From: Actinomycetales bacterium
GTDB lineage: Bacteria; Actinomycetota; Actinomycetes; Actinomycetales; BWSM-131
DNA: 12,905 nucleotides
Assembly (NCBI GenBank): GCA_030149025.1
Contig: JASBSH010000095.1
Coordinates: 1-12,905 of the forward strand
Reading direction: 5' to 3'
Every line of letters begins with the position of its first letter. The stretch's first letter is position 1. Made by a program: the position numbers and the translations under genes. The notes under the pieces were generated by a model. The model had not been told where the DNA came from and ran no database searches. It was given only the letters and a program-made list of their open reading frames with translations. Below are positions 1-6,580 of the stretch, one piece after another.

Positions 1-82
1 CGGCCTCACCCGAGGGGTGGGTGCAGCGCCGCCGTCCGCCTGACCAGGGACTACGCGAGCCTCGCCAAGCGTTGACCCTGAC

Positions 83-343
83 ATGAAGGGCGACCGTGTA
101 GAGATCGTGATCGATGCCGGTGGGAATGTGCGCACCTATGAGGTGTTCGCGACCCGCGCCGGGCGTCGCGTCGAGATCTCCACGGGCCGAGGTATGGTCA
201 CCGTCGCTGAGGTGACGCGCGGCGGTACGCCGGTACGGACAGCACAGTTCATGGCCAACCGGGTCCTCGCGCTGGTGGAGCACCCGGCACCGCGGCACGC
301 GCCCGATGAGCCTCGCGCCGTGCCGCTCCCCCGCCCCGCCTGA
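83..343 (+). CDS. small hypothetical protein
   Basis: An 86-residue reading frame that I do not recognise. The first 65 residues alternate charged and hydrophobic residues in a pattern suggesting a small beta-rich domain (segments such as RVEIVIDAGG, RRVEISTGRG and VTVAEVTRGG), followed by a Pro/Arg-rich tail. It has no signal peptide or membrane segment. The ATG at 83 has no convincing Shine-Dalgarno sequence, and an in-frame GTG at 107 is an alternative start. The beta-like periodicity and the absence of a competing frame over the same bases favour a real gene, but no function can be given. It points toward the leftward hemerythrin gene, and the 234-bp gap between them holds the inverted repeat at 411-471. 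Confidence 0.5.
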   Translation: MKGDRVEIVIDAGGNVRTYEVFATRAGRRVEISTGRGMVTVAEVTRGGTPVRTAQFMANRVLALVEHPAPRHAPDEPRAVPLPRPA

Positions 344-410
344 GGCGCCAGACCGGCCCGAGGCGCCGGAGCCGCCTGGATCCCGCGTCCACCCGCAATC
401 GGTGCGTGAA

Positions 411-471
411 TGCAGCCATGGATGCAGCAGAAGCGTGTGCTGACAACACTTTCCCTGCATCCATGGCTGCA
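411..471. repeat. 17-bp perfect inverted repeat with 27-nt loop
   Basis: The left arm at 411-427 (TGCAGCCATGGATGCAG) is the exact reverse complement of the right arm at 455-471. Each arm is itself nearly palindromic, with TGCA - CCATGG - TGCA symmetry, so the two arms also resemble direct repeats. The repeat lies between two convergent genes (ending at 343 and 578), where a bidirectional transcription terminator would be expected. The long loop, the lack of a T tract and the self-palindromic arms also fit a binding site or a small mobile palindrome. Confidence 0.85.
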
Positions 472-542
472 CCCATGCGACAGTTCGGCGGCTGAGCGGC
501 CGACCCGCCGAGCAGCTGAGCGCCTCGAGCCGGCGACCGGCT

Positions 543-574
543 GAGCGGCCGAGCGGCCGAGCGGCCGAGCGGCC
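543..574. repeat. tandem 8-mer (GAGCGGCC x4)
   Basis: Four exact head-to-tail copies of GAGCGGCC, ending 3 bases before the stop codon of the leftward hemerythrin gene. Looser copies of the same word occur just upstream (around 487-500). Each unit contains the GGCC palindrome. A simple repeat of this kind can change copy number by slippage. It lies just outside the coding sequence, in the 3' untranslated region of the hemerythrin transcript. Confidence 0.85.
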
Positions 575-577
575 GGG

Positions 578-1480
578 TCAGCCGCGTGTCAGCAGCAGCC
601 GCCAGGCCTCCGGCCCGCGCTCGGTATAGCTGACCTCGAGCTTGCCGCCGGTCCGAGCGGTCAGCTGCGACAGCAGCGGGATCGGGTCGTGGGGTGCGAC
701 GAGCACCATCGAGCCGCCCGGCGGGATGGCGTCGAAGGCGCCGAACACCGTCGCGTGGCGGATCGCGTGCGGCACCGCTCGCACGTCCAGCTCCGGGACA
801 GCCGCGTCGTCGTGCTCGCCACAGCCGCACGCCCCACCGTGCCCCGAGGCCACCTGGTGAGCGTGCTCCTCGTGCCGGCCGTGGTCGTGGTCGTGCCCGT
901 GCTCAGGTTCGTGCCCGTGCCCGTGGTCGTGCCCGTGGTCGTGCCCGTGCTCGTGCCCGTGCTCGTGCCCGTGCTCGTGGTCGTGTCCCGCCGCCTCGCC
1001 GAGCAGCTCGTGCATGCCCTGGAGCACGGAGGCGAGCGACACCGACGGGTCGGATGCAACGACCGGCAGGATGAGGTCATTCTCCTTAGTCAGGTGGCTG
1101 TCGAAGACCGTTCGCAGCGCGAACGCGGCAGCCGCCAGCCGCACGGGGTCGGACTCGGCCTGCACGCGCTCGACAAGGCCGCCGATCACACCGTGCTCGT
1201 CCACCATGGCGTCCACCAACAGCCGTGCGCGCTCAGAGCGAGCAGCGGCGGGGTAGAGCGAGGCCTCCTCAGCCTTGGCGTGCGGCATCAGCTCATCGGT
1301 GCAGAACCGGACCATGCCCGCCTGCGCCTGCTCCAGACCGGCGCCGGCCGCAGCAGCGCCGAGAACCGTGTCGACACTGATCGCCAGCCGCCCCGCCAGC
1401 TGCGCATGGTGGCTCTTGACCGCCTCGACCGCCGCCGCGTCCCGCTCGCTGCTCGCGACGACCACGTCACTGGGAGCCAT
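578..1480 (-). CDS. hemerythrin-DUF2249 protein with His-rich linker
   Basis: A 300-residue cytoplasmic protein in three parts. Residues 1-163 form a hemerythrin HHE four-helix domain with a full candidate di-iron ligand set: H24 or H25, H67 and E71 (HAKAE), H96 (DEH), H129 and E133 (HLTKE). Residues 166-203 are a linker of alternating His with Gly, Asp and Glu, followed by a CGC motif (218-220). Residues 227-300 match DUF2249 (PELDVR, PHAIRH, PHDP and the terminal GPEAWRLLL). Hemerythrin-DUF2249 proteins in other bacteria are linked to NO or oxygen binding and iron-sulphur repair, as in the YtfE/RIC relatives. The ATG at 1480 is preferred over the GTG at 1483 because AAGGAG then lies 5 bases upstream. 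It is divergent from the regulator gene at 1580, so shared control is likely. The metal bound by the linker is unknown. Confidence 0.9.
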   Translation of the reverse strand: MAPSDVVVASSERDAAAVEAVKSHHAQLAGRLAISVDTVLGAAAAGAGLEQAQAGMVRFCTDELMPHAKAEEASLYPAAARSERARLLVDAMVDEHGVIGGLVERVQAESDPVRLAAAAFALRTVFDSHLTKENDLILPVVASDPSVSLASVLQGMHELLGEAAGHDHEHGHEHGHEHGHDHGHDHGHGHEPEHGHDHDHGRHEEHAHQVASGHGGACGCGEHDDAAVPELDVRAVPHAIRHATVFGAFDAIPPGGSMVLVAPHDPIPLLSQLTARTGGKLEVSYTERGPEAWRLLLTRG

Positions 1481-1542
1481 CACAGCTCCTTCCCTCGCTT
1501 GGTGTCCTCGTTGCCGAGGTCAGTTCCGGTGTCTCGACCCGG

Positions 1543-1580
1543 TTGGCCGGACATCGGCCAATTTACTACACTTGCCACCG
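1543..1580 (+). promoter_or_regulatory. candidate leaderless promoter with overlapping operator
   Basis: TTGGCC (1543-1548) and TACACT (1567-1572) are spaced by 18 bases and resemble -35 and -10 boxes. A start site 7-8 bases after the -10 box falls on the GTG at 1580, giving a leaderless message, which is common in actinomycetes and fits the absence of a Shine-Dalgarno sequence. A perfect inverted repeat, TTGGCCG (1543-1549) with CGGCCAA (1555-1561) and a 5-base spacer, covers the -35 box and spacer. It is a likely operator, possibly for the regulator encoded immediately downstream, and it also sits upstream of the divergent hemerythrin gene. Confidence 0.45.
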
Positions 1581-2311
1581 TGATTAAACGTGAGCCGGGA
1601 TACGGCCCGTCGCCCGTCCGGGGCACCTCGGGTGAGGGTCCGATCTCGGGCCAGCGTGCCGCCGTCCTCGAACGGCTCGAGCTGCACCGGGAACCGGTGC
1701 GGATCAACGATCTCGCGACCGAGCTGGGCCTGCACGCCAACACGGTCCGCCAGCACCTGGAGGCCCTGGCGGAGCGAGGTGTCGCGGTCCGCGAGCGCGC
1801 CCCGAGCCAGGGCCGCGGCCGGCCCGCATGGGTCTTCTCCGCGGTGCCCGGCGCTTCAGAGCCCGACCCGCGGGTGCGCGACTACTCCGGGCTCGCCATC
1901 GCGCTGTCCCGCCACATCGTGCGCACGAGCGACAACCCGAGCGAGGACGCGCTCGAAGCCGGGCGGACATGGGGTCGCGAGCTGGCCGAGAACACTTTCG
2001 GCGAGCGTCAGGTGAAAGAACGCGACGCCCGCGGCGCCGAGCCACGCCGCAAGACGCTGCAGCTCCTGGACGGGCTGGGCTTCGCCCCGGACGCCGACAC
2101 GCAGGCCACGACCGCCGCCTTGCGCAGGTGCCCGCTCCTGGACGCCGCCACCCGCTACCCGGAGGTCGTGTGCAGGGTCCACCTGGGCATCGTTCGCGGC
2201 GCGCTGGAGGTGCTGGGGGGCGACCCGGACCCGACCGAGCTCATCCCGTTCGCCGAGCCGGGAGCCTGCCGGCTCAACCTCGTCGCGGCGTCCGGACCTG
2301 CCGAGGCGTAG
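1580..2311 (+). CDS. ArsR/SufR-like (COG2345) transcriptional regulator
   Basis: A 243-residue DNA-binding regulator. Residues 22-87 form a winged helix-turn-helix (NDLATELGLHANTVRQHLEA, then a basic wing RGRPAWVF). The C-terminal half follows the layout of COG2345 regulators (NCP..., HPEVVC..., PF...C pattern), with three cysteines at 184, 198 and 230 (C-X13-C-X31-C). In SufR and related proteins, such cysteines hold an iron-sulphur cluster that responds to redox, iron or NO; cluster binding here is inferred. The frame stays open far upstream, but the protein-like sequence begins at the GTG at 1580, and a promoter-like element places the transcript start on that codon. The TAG stop is followed by one codon and then the GTG of the next gene, so the two are tightly coupled. 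It probably controls its own operon and the divergent hemerythrin gene. Confidence 0.86.
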   Translation: MIKREPGYGPSPVRGTSGEGPISGQRAAVLERLELHREPVRINDLATELGLHANTVRQHLEALAERGVAVRERAPSQGRGRPAWVFSAVPGASEPDPRVRDYSGLAIALSRHIVRTSDNPSEDALEAGRTWGRELAENTFGERQVKERDARGAEPRRKTLQLLDGLGFAPDADTQATTAALRRCPLLDAATRYPEVVCRVHLGIVRGALEVLGGDPDPTELIPFAEPGACRLNLVAASGPAEA

Positions 2312-2314
2312 AGC

Positions 2315-3457
2315 GTGTACGACCTGACGCACGACGGGCGCCGCGACGGGCACCGGTCCCCGCGGCTGCGGTCGCTGTACCTGATCCCCGGTGGTGTGGC
2401 GCTGCTCGCGGGCCTGGACGCGGGCCTGTTGCTGCTGGGCCTGCCGACGCCGGTGCGCACCGACCGGCTGCCTGAGGTGCACGGGATGCTGATGGTGCTG
2501 GCATTCGTCGGCACCCTGGTCGCACTGGAGCGGTCCGTCGCACTGGGGCGACGCTGGGGCTATGCGGCGCCGGCGGGCCTCGGCCTTGGTGGCATCGCGT
2601 TGTTGACACCGCTGCCGGCCTGGTCCGGCGGGTGGCTGATGGTGCTCGGCACAGCATGCCTGGTCGCCGTCTACGTGCCGCTGTGGCGGCGTGCACCTGC
2701 CGCAGCCGTCCTCGTGCAGGCGGGTGGCGCCGTCCTCGCGACCGGCGCGACCGTGCTGTGGGTCGGCGGCGTGCCGGTCCACGCACTACTGCCCTGGCTG
2801 GCCGGGTTCCTGGTGCTGACCATCGCCGGCGAGCGGCTCGAACTGGCCCGCGTCGGGAACCTGGACCCCGGCACCGAGACCGCGGTCATGCTGATCGCGG
2901 GAGCGGCGGCGCTCGCCACCGTCGCGTCACTGCTGTGGCCGGCGGTCGGGTATCGGCTGCTCGGCGCGACCTATCTCTCGCTCACCGTCTGGTTGGTCCG
3001 CCACGACGTGGCGCGCCGCACGATCCGCTCGACCGGCTTGCCCCGGTTCATGGCCGCGTGCCTGCTGGCCGGGTACGCCTGGCTGGCGCTGGCCGGTGCC
3101 TACTGGCTGATCGGCGGACGGGCGGACGGCGCCGCGACGTACGACCTCGTCGTCCACAGCGTGTTCCTGGGATTCGTGGTATCGATGATCATGGCGCACG
3201 CACCGGTGATCCTGCCGGCCGTGCTACGTCGACCGCTGCCCTACCGACCGGTGATGTACCTGCCCGCCGTGCTGCTGCATGCCTCACTGCTGCTGCGGGT
3301 GGTCGTCGGCGACGTCGGCGGTGTGCGATGGGCCTGGCAGGCCGGCGGGGTGCTGAACATCGTCGCGCTGCTGCTGTTCGTCCTGCTCGCCGCATGGTCG
3401 GTGCTAGCCGCGGGCCGCCTGCCGGTCCGGCGACTGGCCGGCGGCGGTCTTCCATGA
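2315..3457 (+). CDS. NnrS-like 12-helix membrane protein
   Basis: A 380-residue integral membrane protein with about 12 hydrophobic helices, the number known for NnrS, a haem- and copper-containing protein that protects against nitric oxide. Histidines placed inside or at the ends of helices (HGMLMVLAFVG, VHALLPW, VHSVFLGF, MAHAPVILPAVL, LLHASLLLR) suggest haem or metal ligands, and the stretch around HAPVILPAVLRR resembles the NnrS C-terminal part. Similarity is at the level of motifs, so the NnrS label is a family-level call. The GTG start at 2315 has GAGG 8 bases upstream, inside the end of the regulator gene. Its TGA overlaps the ATG of the next gene (ATGA), indicating translational coupling. 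Role inferred from context: NO or nitrite-related stress in the cytoplasmic membrane. Confidence 0.83.
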   Translation: MYDLTHDGRRDGHRSPRLRSLYLIPGGVALLAGLDAGLLLLGLPTPVRTDRLPEVHGMLMVLAFVGTLVALERSVALGRRWGYAAPAGLGLGGIALLTPLPAWSGGWLMVLGTACLVAVYVPLWRRAPAAAVLVQAGGAVLATGATVLWVGGVPVHALLPWLAGFLVLTIAGERLELARVGNLDPGTETAVMLIAGAAALATVASLLWPAVGYRLLGATYLSLTVWLVRHDVARRTIRSTGLPRFMAACLLAGYAWLALAGAYWLIGGRADGAATYDLVVHSVFLGFVVSMIMAHAPVILPAVLRRPLPYRPVMYLPAVLLHASLLLRVVVGDVGGVRWAWQAGGVLNIVALLLFVLLAAWSVLAAGRLPVRRLAGGGLP

Positions 3458-5139
3458 CGCCGGCGGGCGCCGCTCGTCCGGTGCCGGGCGGACACGGCCC
3501 GGGACCGACCGGGCGCAACACCTGGCATCTGCGCACGGGTGCCGTCGTCCTTGCCTGGCTCGCCGCCGTCGTCGTCGTCAGCCTCGTGCACCCGTTCGTC
3601 CCCGCGGCGCGCTGGCTGCTGGTGCACCTGCTCATGCTCGGTGCGGCGAGCAACGCGATCCTGATCTGGACCTGGCACTTCGCGACCGCCGTGCTGCGCC
3701 TGTCCGCCGAGCTGACGAGGCGCCGCCAGGCGATCCGGCTGGGGATCTTCAACCTCGGCGCGGTCGCGGTGGTCGCCGGCATGGTGGCCGGCACCTGGTG
3801 GCCCGTGGTCGCCGGCGGCGCGGCGGTCACGGTGGCGGTGGTCTGGCACGCCGCGTCGCTGCTCTCGGCGATGCGCAGGGCACTGCCCTCCCGGTTCGGC
3901 GCGACCGTCCGGTACTACGTCGCCGGCGGGGCCCTGCTCCCCGTCGGTGTCGGTCTCGGCGTCCTGATGGCACGTGGCGACCTCTCGGACACCGGTGCCT
4001 CTCGAGCGCTCGTCGCCCACGCCATCGTCAACCTGCTCGGGTGGATCGGCCTGACCGTGCTCGGGACCCTCGTCACGCTGGGCCCCACCATGCTGCGCAC
4101 CCGGATGGCGGACGGATCGGAGATCGTGGCCCGGCGCGCGCTGCCACTGCTGGTCGGCGGCATCCTGCTCGGCGCCGCCGGCACGGCCGCCGGCTGGCTC
4201 CTCCTGACGGCCGCCGGGGTCGCGGCCTACCTGGTGGCGCTGGTGGTCGTCTGCTGGCCGCACGTGGAGGAGGCCCGGCGAAAACCACCGACGACCTTCG
4301 CCACGTGGTCGGCCGTCGCCGGCGTGTTGTGGTTCGCGGGAACCCTGGTCGTGCTCACCGTCGGGCTGGCCACCGCCGCGAACTGGCAGCAGGCACATGA
4401 TGCAGCCTCCTGGCTCACCGCACCGTTCCTCGCCGGCTTCGCCGCCCAGGTGCTTCTCGGGGCGCTGAGCTATCTGGTCCCTGTGGTGCTCGGTGGCGGG
4501 CCGAACACGATCCGTGCCACCAACCAGGTCTTCGACACCGCCGGGCCGGCGCGGGTCGTCGCCGCGAACGCCGCGCTGCTGCTGTCCGTGCTGCCGGTGC
4601 CGAGCCTCGTCCGGGTGACCGGTTCGGTCGTCGTCCTGGTGGCGCTCGCGAGCTTCCTGCCACTGGCCGTACGAGCCGTCCGGGTCTCGCGCCGTCCACC
4701 AACCGAGCCGGTGCCGGACCGGACAGCGGCCTCCCGGCGGATGGGCCTGGCAGCGGTAGGTCTCGCGGTGGTGGTCCTCGCGGCGGCAGCCGGAGTGGCC
4801 GCCGATCCCGGCGCCGCGGGCCTGAGCAGCAACCGGTCCGCCGCCGGCGACGTGCCGGCGACCGGGCGGACCACGAACGTCCGGCTCGAGCTGGTGGAGA
4901 TGAGATTCGCTCCGGCCACCATCGAGGTGCCGGCCGGCGACCGGCTGGTGATCACGGTCCGGAACACCGACCGGGAGACCCACGACCTGGTGCTCGAAAC
5001 GGGCACGCGAACCGCGCGGCTGCGACCGGGCGAGGAAGCCACCCTCGACGCGGGCGTCGTCGGGCGCGACCTGGACGGTTGGTGCTCGGTGGCGGGGCAC
5101 CGTCAGCTGGGCATGTTGCTGAAGATCAGAGTTCGATAG
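3454..5139 (+). CDS. polytopic membrane protein with C-terminal cupredoxin domain
   Basis: A 561-residue membrane protein. After the motif WHLRTGAVVLAWLA there are about 12 helices (residues 27-410) with conserved-looking histidines (H46, H58, H75, H132, H189), then one more helix (about 431-450) leading to an outside domain. Residues 473-561 form a cupredoxin with all four type 1 copper ligands: H510 (ETHD), C544, H549 (WCSVAGH) and M554 (LGM). The N-terminal part is the type found fused to nitrite-reductase-like multicopper oxidases in actinomycetes. Here the protein stops right after the cupredoxin, with no second copper-oxidase domain. It may therefore pass electrons or bind copper rather than reduce nitrite by itself. 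The ATG at 3454 overlaps the stop of the NnrS-like gene. The stop is a TAG, and the frame after it shows no recognisable domain. Confidence 0.86.
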   Translation: MTPAGAARPVPGGHGPGPTGRNTWHLRTGAVVLAWLAAVVVVSLVHPFVPAARWLLVHLLMLGAASNAILIWTWHFATAVLRLSAELTRRRQAIRLGIFNLGAVAVVAGMVAGTWWPVVAGGAAVTVAVVWHAASLLSAMRRALPSRFGATVRYYVAGGALLPVGVGLGVLMARGDLSDTGASRALVAHAIVNLLGWIGLTVLGTLVTLGPTMLRTRMADGSEIVARRALPLLVGGILLGAAGTAAGWLLLTAAGVAAYLVALVVVCWPHVEEARRKPPTTFATWSAVAGVLWFAGTLVVLTVGLATAANWQQAHDAASWLTAPFLAGFAAQVLLGALSYLVPVVLGGGPNTIRATNQVFDTAGPARVVAANAALLLSVLPVPSLVRVTGSVVVLVALASFLPLAVRAVRVSRRPPTEPVPDRTAASRRMGLAAVGLAVVVLAAAAGVAADPGAAGLSSNRSAAGDVPATGRTTNVRLELVEMRFAPATIEVPAGDRLVITVRNTDRETHDLVLETGTRTARLRPGEEATLDAGVVGRDLDGWCSVAGHRQLGMLLKIRVR

Positions 5140-5320
5140 TCGACCGCCCCGAGGCCGAGACCGCCCAGGCGGGTCACAACGAACCGGGCCGTCGACCGTC
5201 GTCATGTGGGCCGAACGGGTGAAGCGGTGTCGGTTCCTGTGACAGCTCGGCGGTTTCGGCCGATATCAGTGGTGAGCGATCCCCCGGACGCTCTGGGTGA
5301 CGCGAGCGCAAGGAGCAGCC

Positions 5321-5572
5321 ATGGAGCACCGACCGGCGTCCCGTTGGACCAGGCGGATCACCGTCCCGACCCGGATGGCGGCGGTCGTCGCCGCATCGGT
5401 GCTGCTCGGCGCCGGCGGCGCCCTCGCGCTGTCCGGACCGGGCGTCGTCCTCGCTGCCCCGACGGCCGGCGAGACCAACCCGGACGACGCCACGCAGCCA
5501 CCGACAGACACCAGCACGTCGGAGCCCACCGAGGAGACGACCGACGACGCGACAGCCGAGCCGACCGACTAG
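5321..5572 (+). CDS. small exported protein, N-terminal part before in-frame amber
   Basis: An 83-residue frame with AAGGAG 5 bases before the ATG at 5321, which is why this start is preferred over an upstream in-frame ATG at 5297. Basic residues (RWTRR) precede a hydrophobic segment at about 19-46 that could be a signal peptide or membrane anchor. The rest is acidic and rich in Thr, Pro and Glu, as in cell-surface stalks. The frame ends at TAG (5570-5572), but coding-like sequence continues in the same frame to a TGA at 5987-5989, so this is probably the first part of a 222-codon gene. As a stand-alone product it would be a short exported acidic peptide. Function unknown. Confidence 0.6.
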   Translation: MEHRPASRWTRRITVPTRMAAVVAASVLLGAGGALALSGPGVVLAAPTAGETNPDDATQPPTDTSTSEPTEETTDDATAEPTD

Positions 5573-5989
5573 GCGAGCGAGCCTGCGGAGGACGGCGAGC
5601 AGGCTGTCGGAGACGGAAGTGCCGGAGGCCCGGTCACCTGCGACGACGCCCGGAACCACGGCGAGTACGTCTCAGGCGTCGCCCGCTCCACCGATGCAGG
5701 ACCGGGGCACGGCGCGGCCGTGAGCGAGGCCGCGCGCAGCGACTGCGGCAAGCCGGCGGCGGCGAGCTCGCAGACCGACCGGTCGCAGACGTCCCGGAAG
5801 CAGGCAGAGTCCAAGAAGGCGGAGAAGCCCCAGAAACCCGCCGAGGCTGAGAAGTCCCAGAAGTCGAAGAAGGCGGAGAGCCCGGAGTCGAAGAACTCGA
5901 AGACGGCGGACAAGTCCCAGTCGAAGAAGGCGGAGGACCCGGGCAAGTCCAGGGGCGAGAAGCGCGGCCACGCGAAGCGCGGCTCCTGA
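5573..5989 (+). pseudogene. C-terminal part of the same gene, after the amber codon
   Basis: This continues the frame of the gene at 5321 directly after TAG. It encodes an acidic linker, then a compact motif bounded by two cysteines (C107 and C142 of the joined frame) containing CDDARNHGEYVSGVA and GHGAAVSEAARSDCGK, then a Lys/Glu/Ser/Pro-rich tail of about 70 residues (repeats of KKAE, KSQ). I associate the NHGxYVS...GHGxAVSEAA...DCGK pattern with small exported actinomycete proteins. The motif begins before the first in-frame restart codon (GTG 5720), so reinitiation there would lose half of it. That argues the whole frame was, or is, translated as one protein. It may be a recent nonsense mutant, a readthrough product or a sequencing error. 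The Lys-rich tail could bind nucleic acid or acidic wall polymers (inference). Confidence 0.6.
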
Positions 5990-6008
5990 GCGCCGTTGAT
6001 CCTGCCTT

Positions 6009-6060
6009 TGCGTTGGCAGGTGGCGGCTTCGACCCCCTCGACCCGCCACCTGTCAACGCA
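6009..6060. terminator. bidirectional stem-loop terminator
   Basis: Arms at 6009-6026 and 6043-6060 pair over 18 positions with a single G-U wobble (6016 with 6053). The 16-nt loop contains a further TCGA/TCGA pairing. It sits between the TGA at 5989 and the TGA of the leftward gene ending at 6090, where both transcripts need to stop. No long T tract follows, as is usual in high-GC actinomycetes. The G-U pair forms only in the plus-strand RNA (C-A in the other), so it should be slightly stronger for the rightward transcript. Confidence 0.8.
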
Positions 6061-6089
6061 TTGCCGCTGTGAGCAGCCTGCCGGTGTGA

Positions 6090-6428
6090 TCAGAAGCCTT
6101 CTGCCTTGCGGCGTGCGTTGTACTCGCGCATCGAGGACGGGTATCCACTGAGGTTCACGTCGTACACCGGGATGCCGATCTTCCGCGCGAACTCCTGGGC
6201 CGTCTTCACGTCAGGCACCGGCCGCCGGGTCCACTCGCCGTCCTTGGCGACCAGCAGCAGCGTGGTCGGCGTGACGGTGGTGGCCGGTTCGATGAAGGCC
6301 TCGACCTCGGGCCTTGTGCGCGCGAACTCTTCCAGGTGCGCTCGATGCTGCCCCGGACGGGGGGAGGACGACGACACGTTGCCAGCGGGGCCACCTCGGT
6401 TTCTGCGTAGGCGCGAGAACAGGCCCAT
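6090..6428 (-). CDS. conserved small hypothetical protein
   Basis: A 112-residue protein starting MGLFSRLRR, with a basic N-terminal tail and a Ser/Pro-rich stretch (about 11-28), followed by a compact domain (LEEFARTRPEVEAFIEP, TLLLVAKDGEWTRR, AQEFARKIGIPVYDVN, GYPSSMREY). The start at 6428 is chosen because GGAGG lies 8 bases upstream; a longer frame from 6467 would swallow that site. It has no signal peptide or membrane helix. The overall look is that of a conserved actinomycete housekeeping-type protein found beside lpdA, but I cannot assign a function. The divergent arrangement with lpdA (152-bp gap) leaves room for back-to-back promoters. Confidence 0.8.
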   Translation of the reverse strand: MGLFSRLRRNRGGPAGNVSSSSPRPGQHRAHLEEFARTRPEVEAFIEPATTVTPTTLLLVAKDGEWTRRPVPDVKTAQEFARKIGIPVYDVNLSGYPSSMREYNARRKAEGF

Positions 6429-6512
6429 CCGTCGTTCCTCCAACTCCTCGCCGCGGTCGATCACCATCCTGTCATCTGCGGGTGCCGAGCACGCGGATGG
6501 CGGGTCCCTGCT

Positions 6513-6527
6513 GGTGAGCGGCTCACC
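6513..6527. promoter_or_regulatory. short inverted repeat upstream of lpdA
   Basis: GGTGAG (6513-6518) and CTCACC (6522-6527) form a perfect 6+6 inverted repeat with a 3-base centre, in the gap between the divergent gene starting at 6428 and lpdA at 6581. It could be an operator or a small hairpin in the lpdA leader. I see no convincing -35/-10 pair, so its role is open. Confidence 0.3.
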
Positions 6528-6580
6528 GGATAGTGCCAGGATGGGCGATCAACGACCCCTAGCGCGAAGGAGCGTTGTCC

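Noticed and set aside
249..830. Minus-strand 193-residue open frame
   Set aside because: Arg/Ala-rich shadow overlapping the end of the hemerythrin gene and the repeats, with no domain features.
689..1579. Long plus-strand open frame running into the regulator gene
   Set aside because: It is the antisense of the hemerythrin-DUF2249 gene; its Val/Pro-rich text mirrors the His-rich repeat. The regulator-like protein starts only at 1580.
3241..5205. Minus-strand 654-residue open frame
   Set aside because: Antisense to two well-supported membrane protein genes; composition rich in Gln, His, Arg and Gly, typical of a high-GC shadow frame.
5140..5320. Possible promoter or terminator between the cupredoxin gene and the small exported protein
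   Set aside because: Only weak hairpins (CCGCC/GGCGG with a two-base loop) and no convincing -35/-10 pair; only the AAGGAG before 5321 can be supported.
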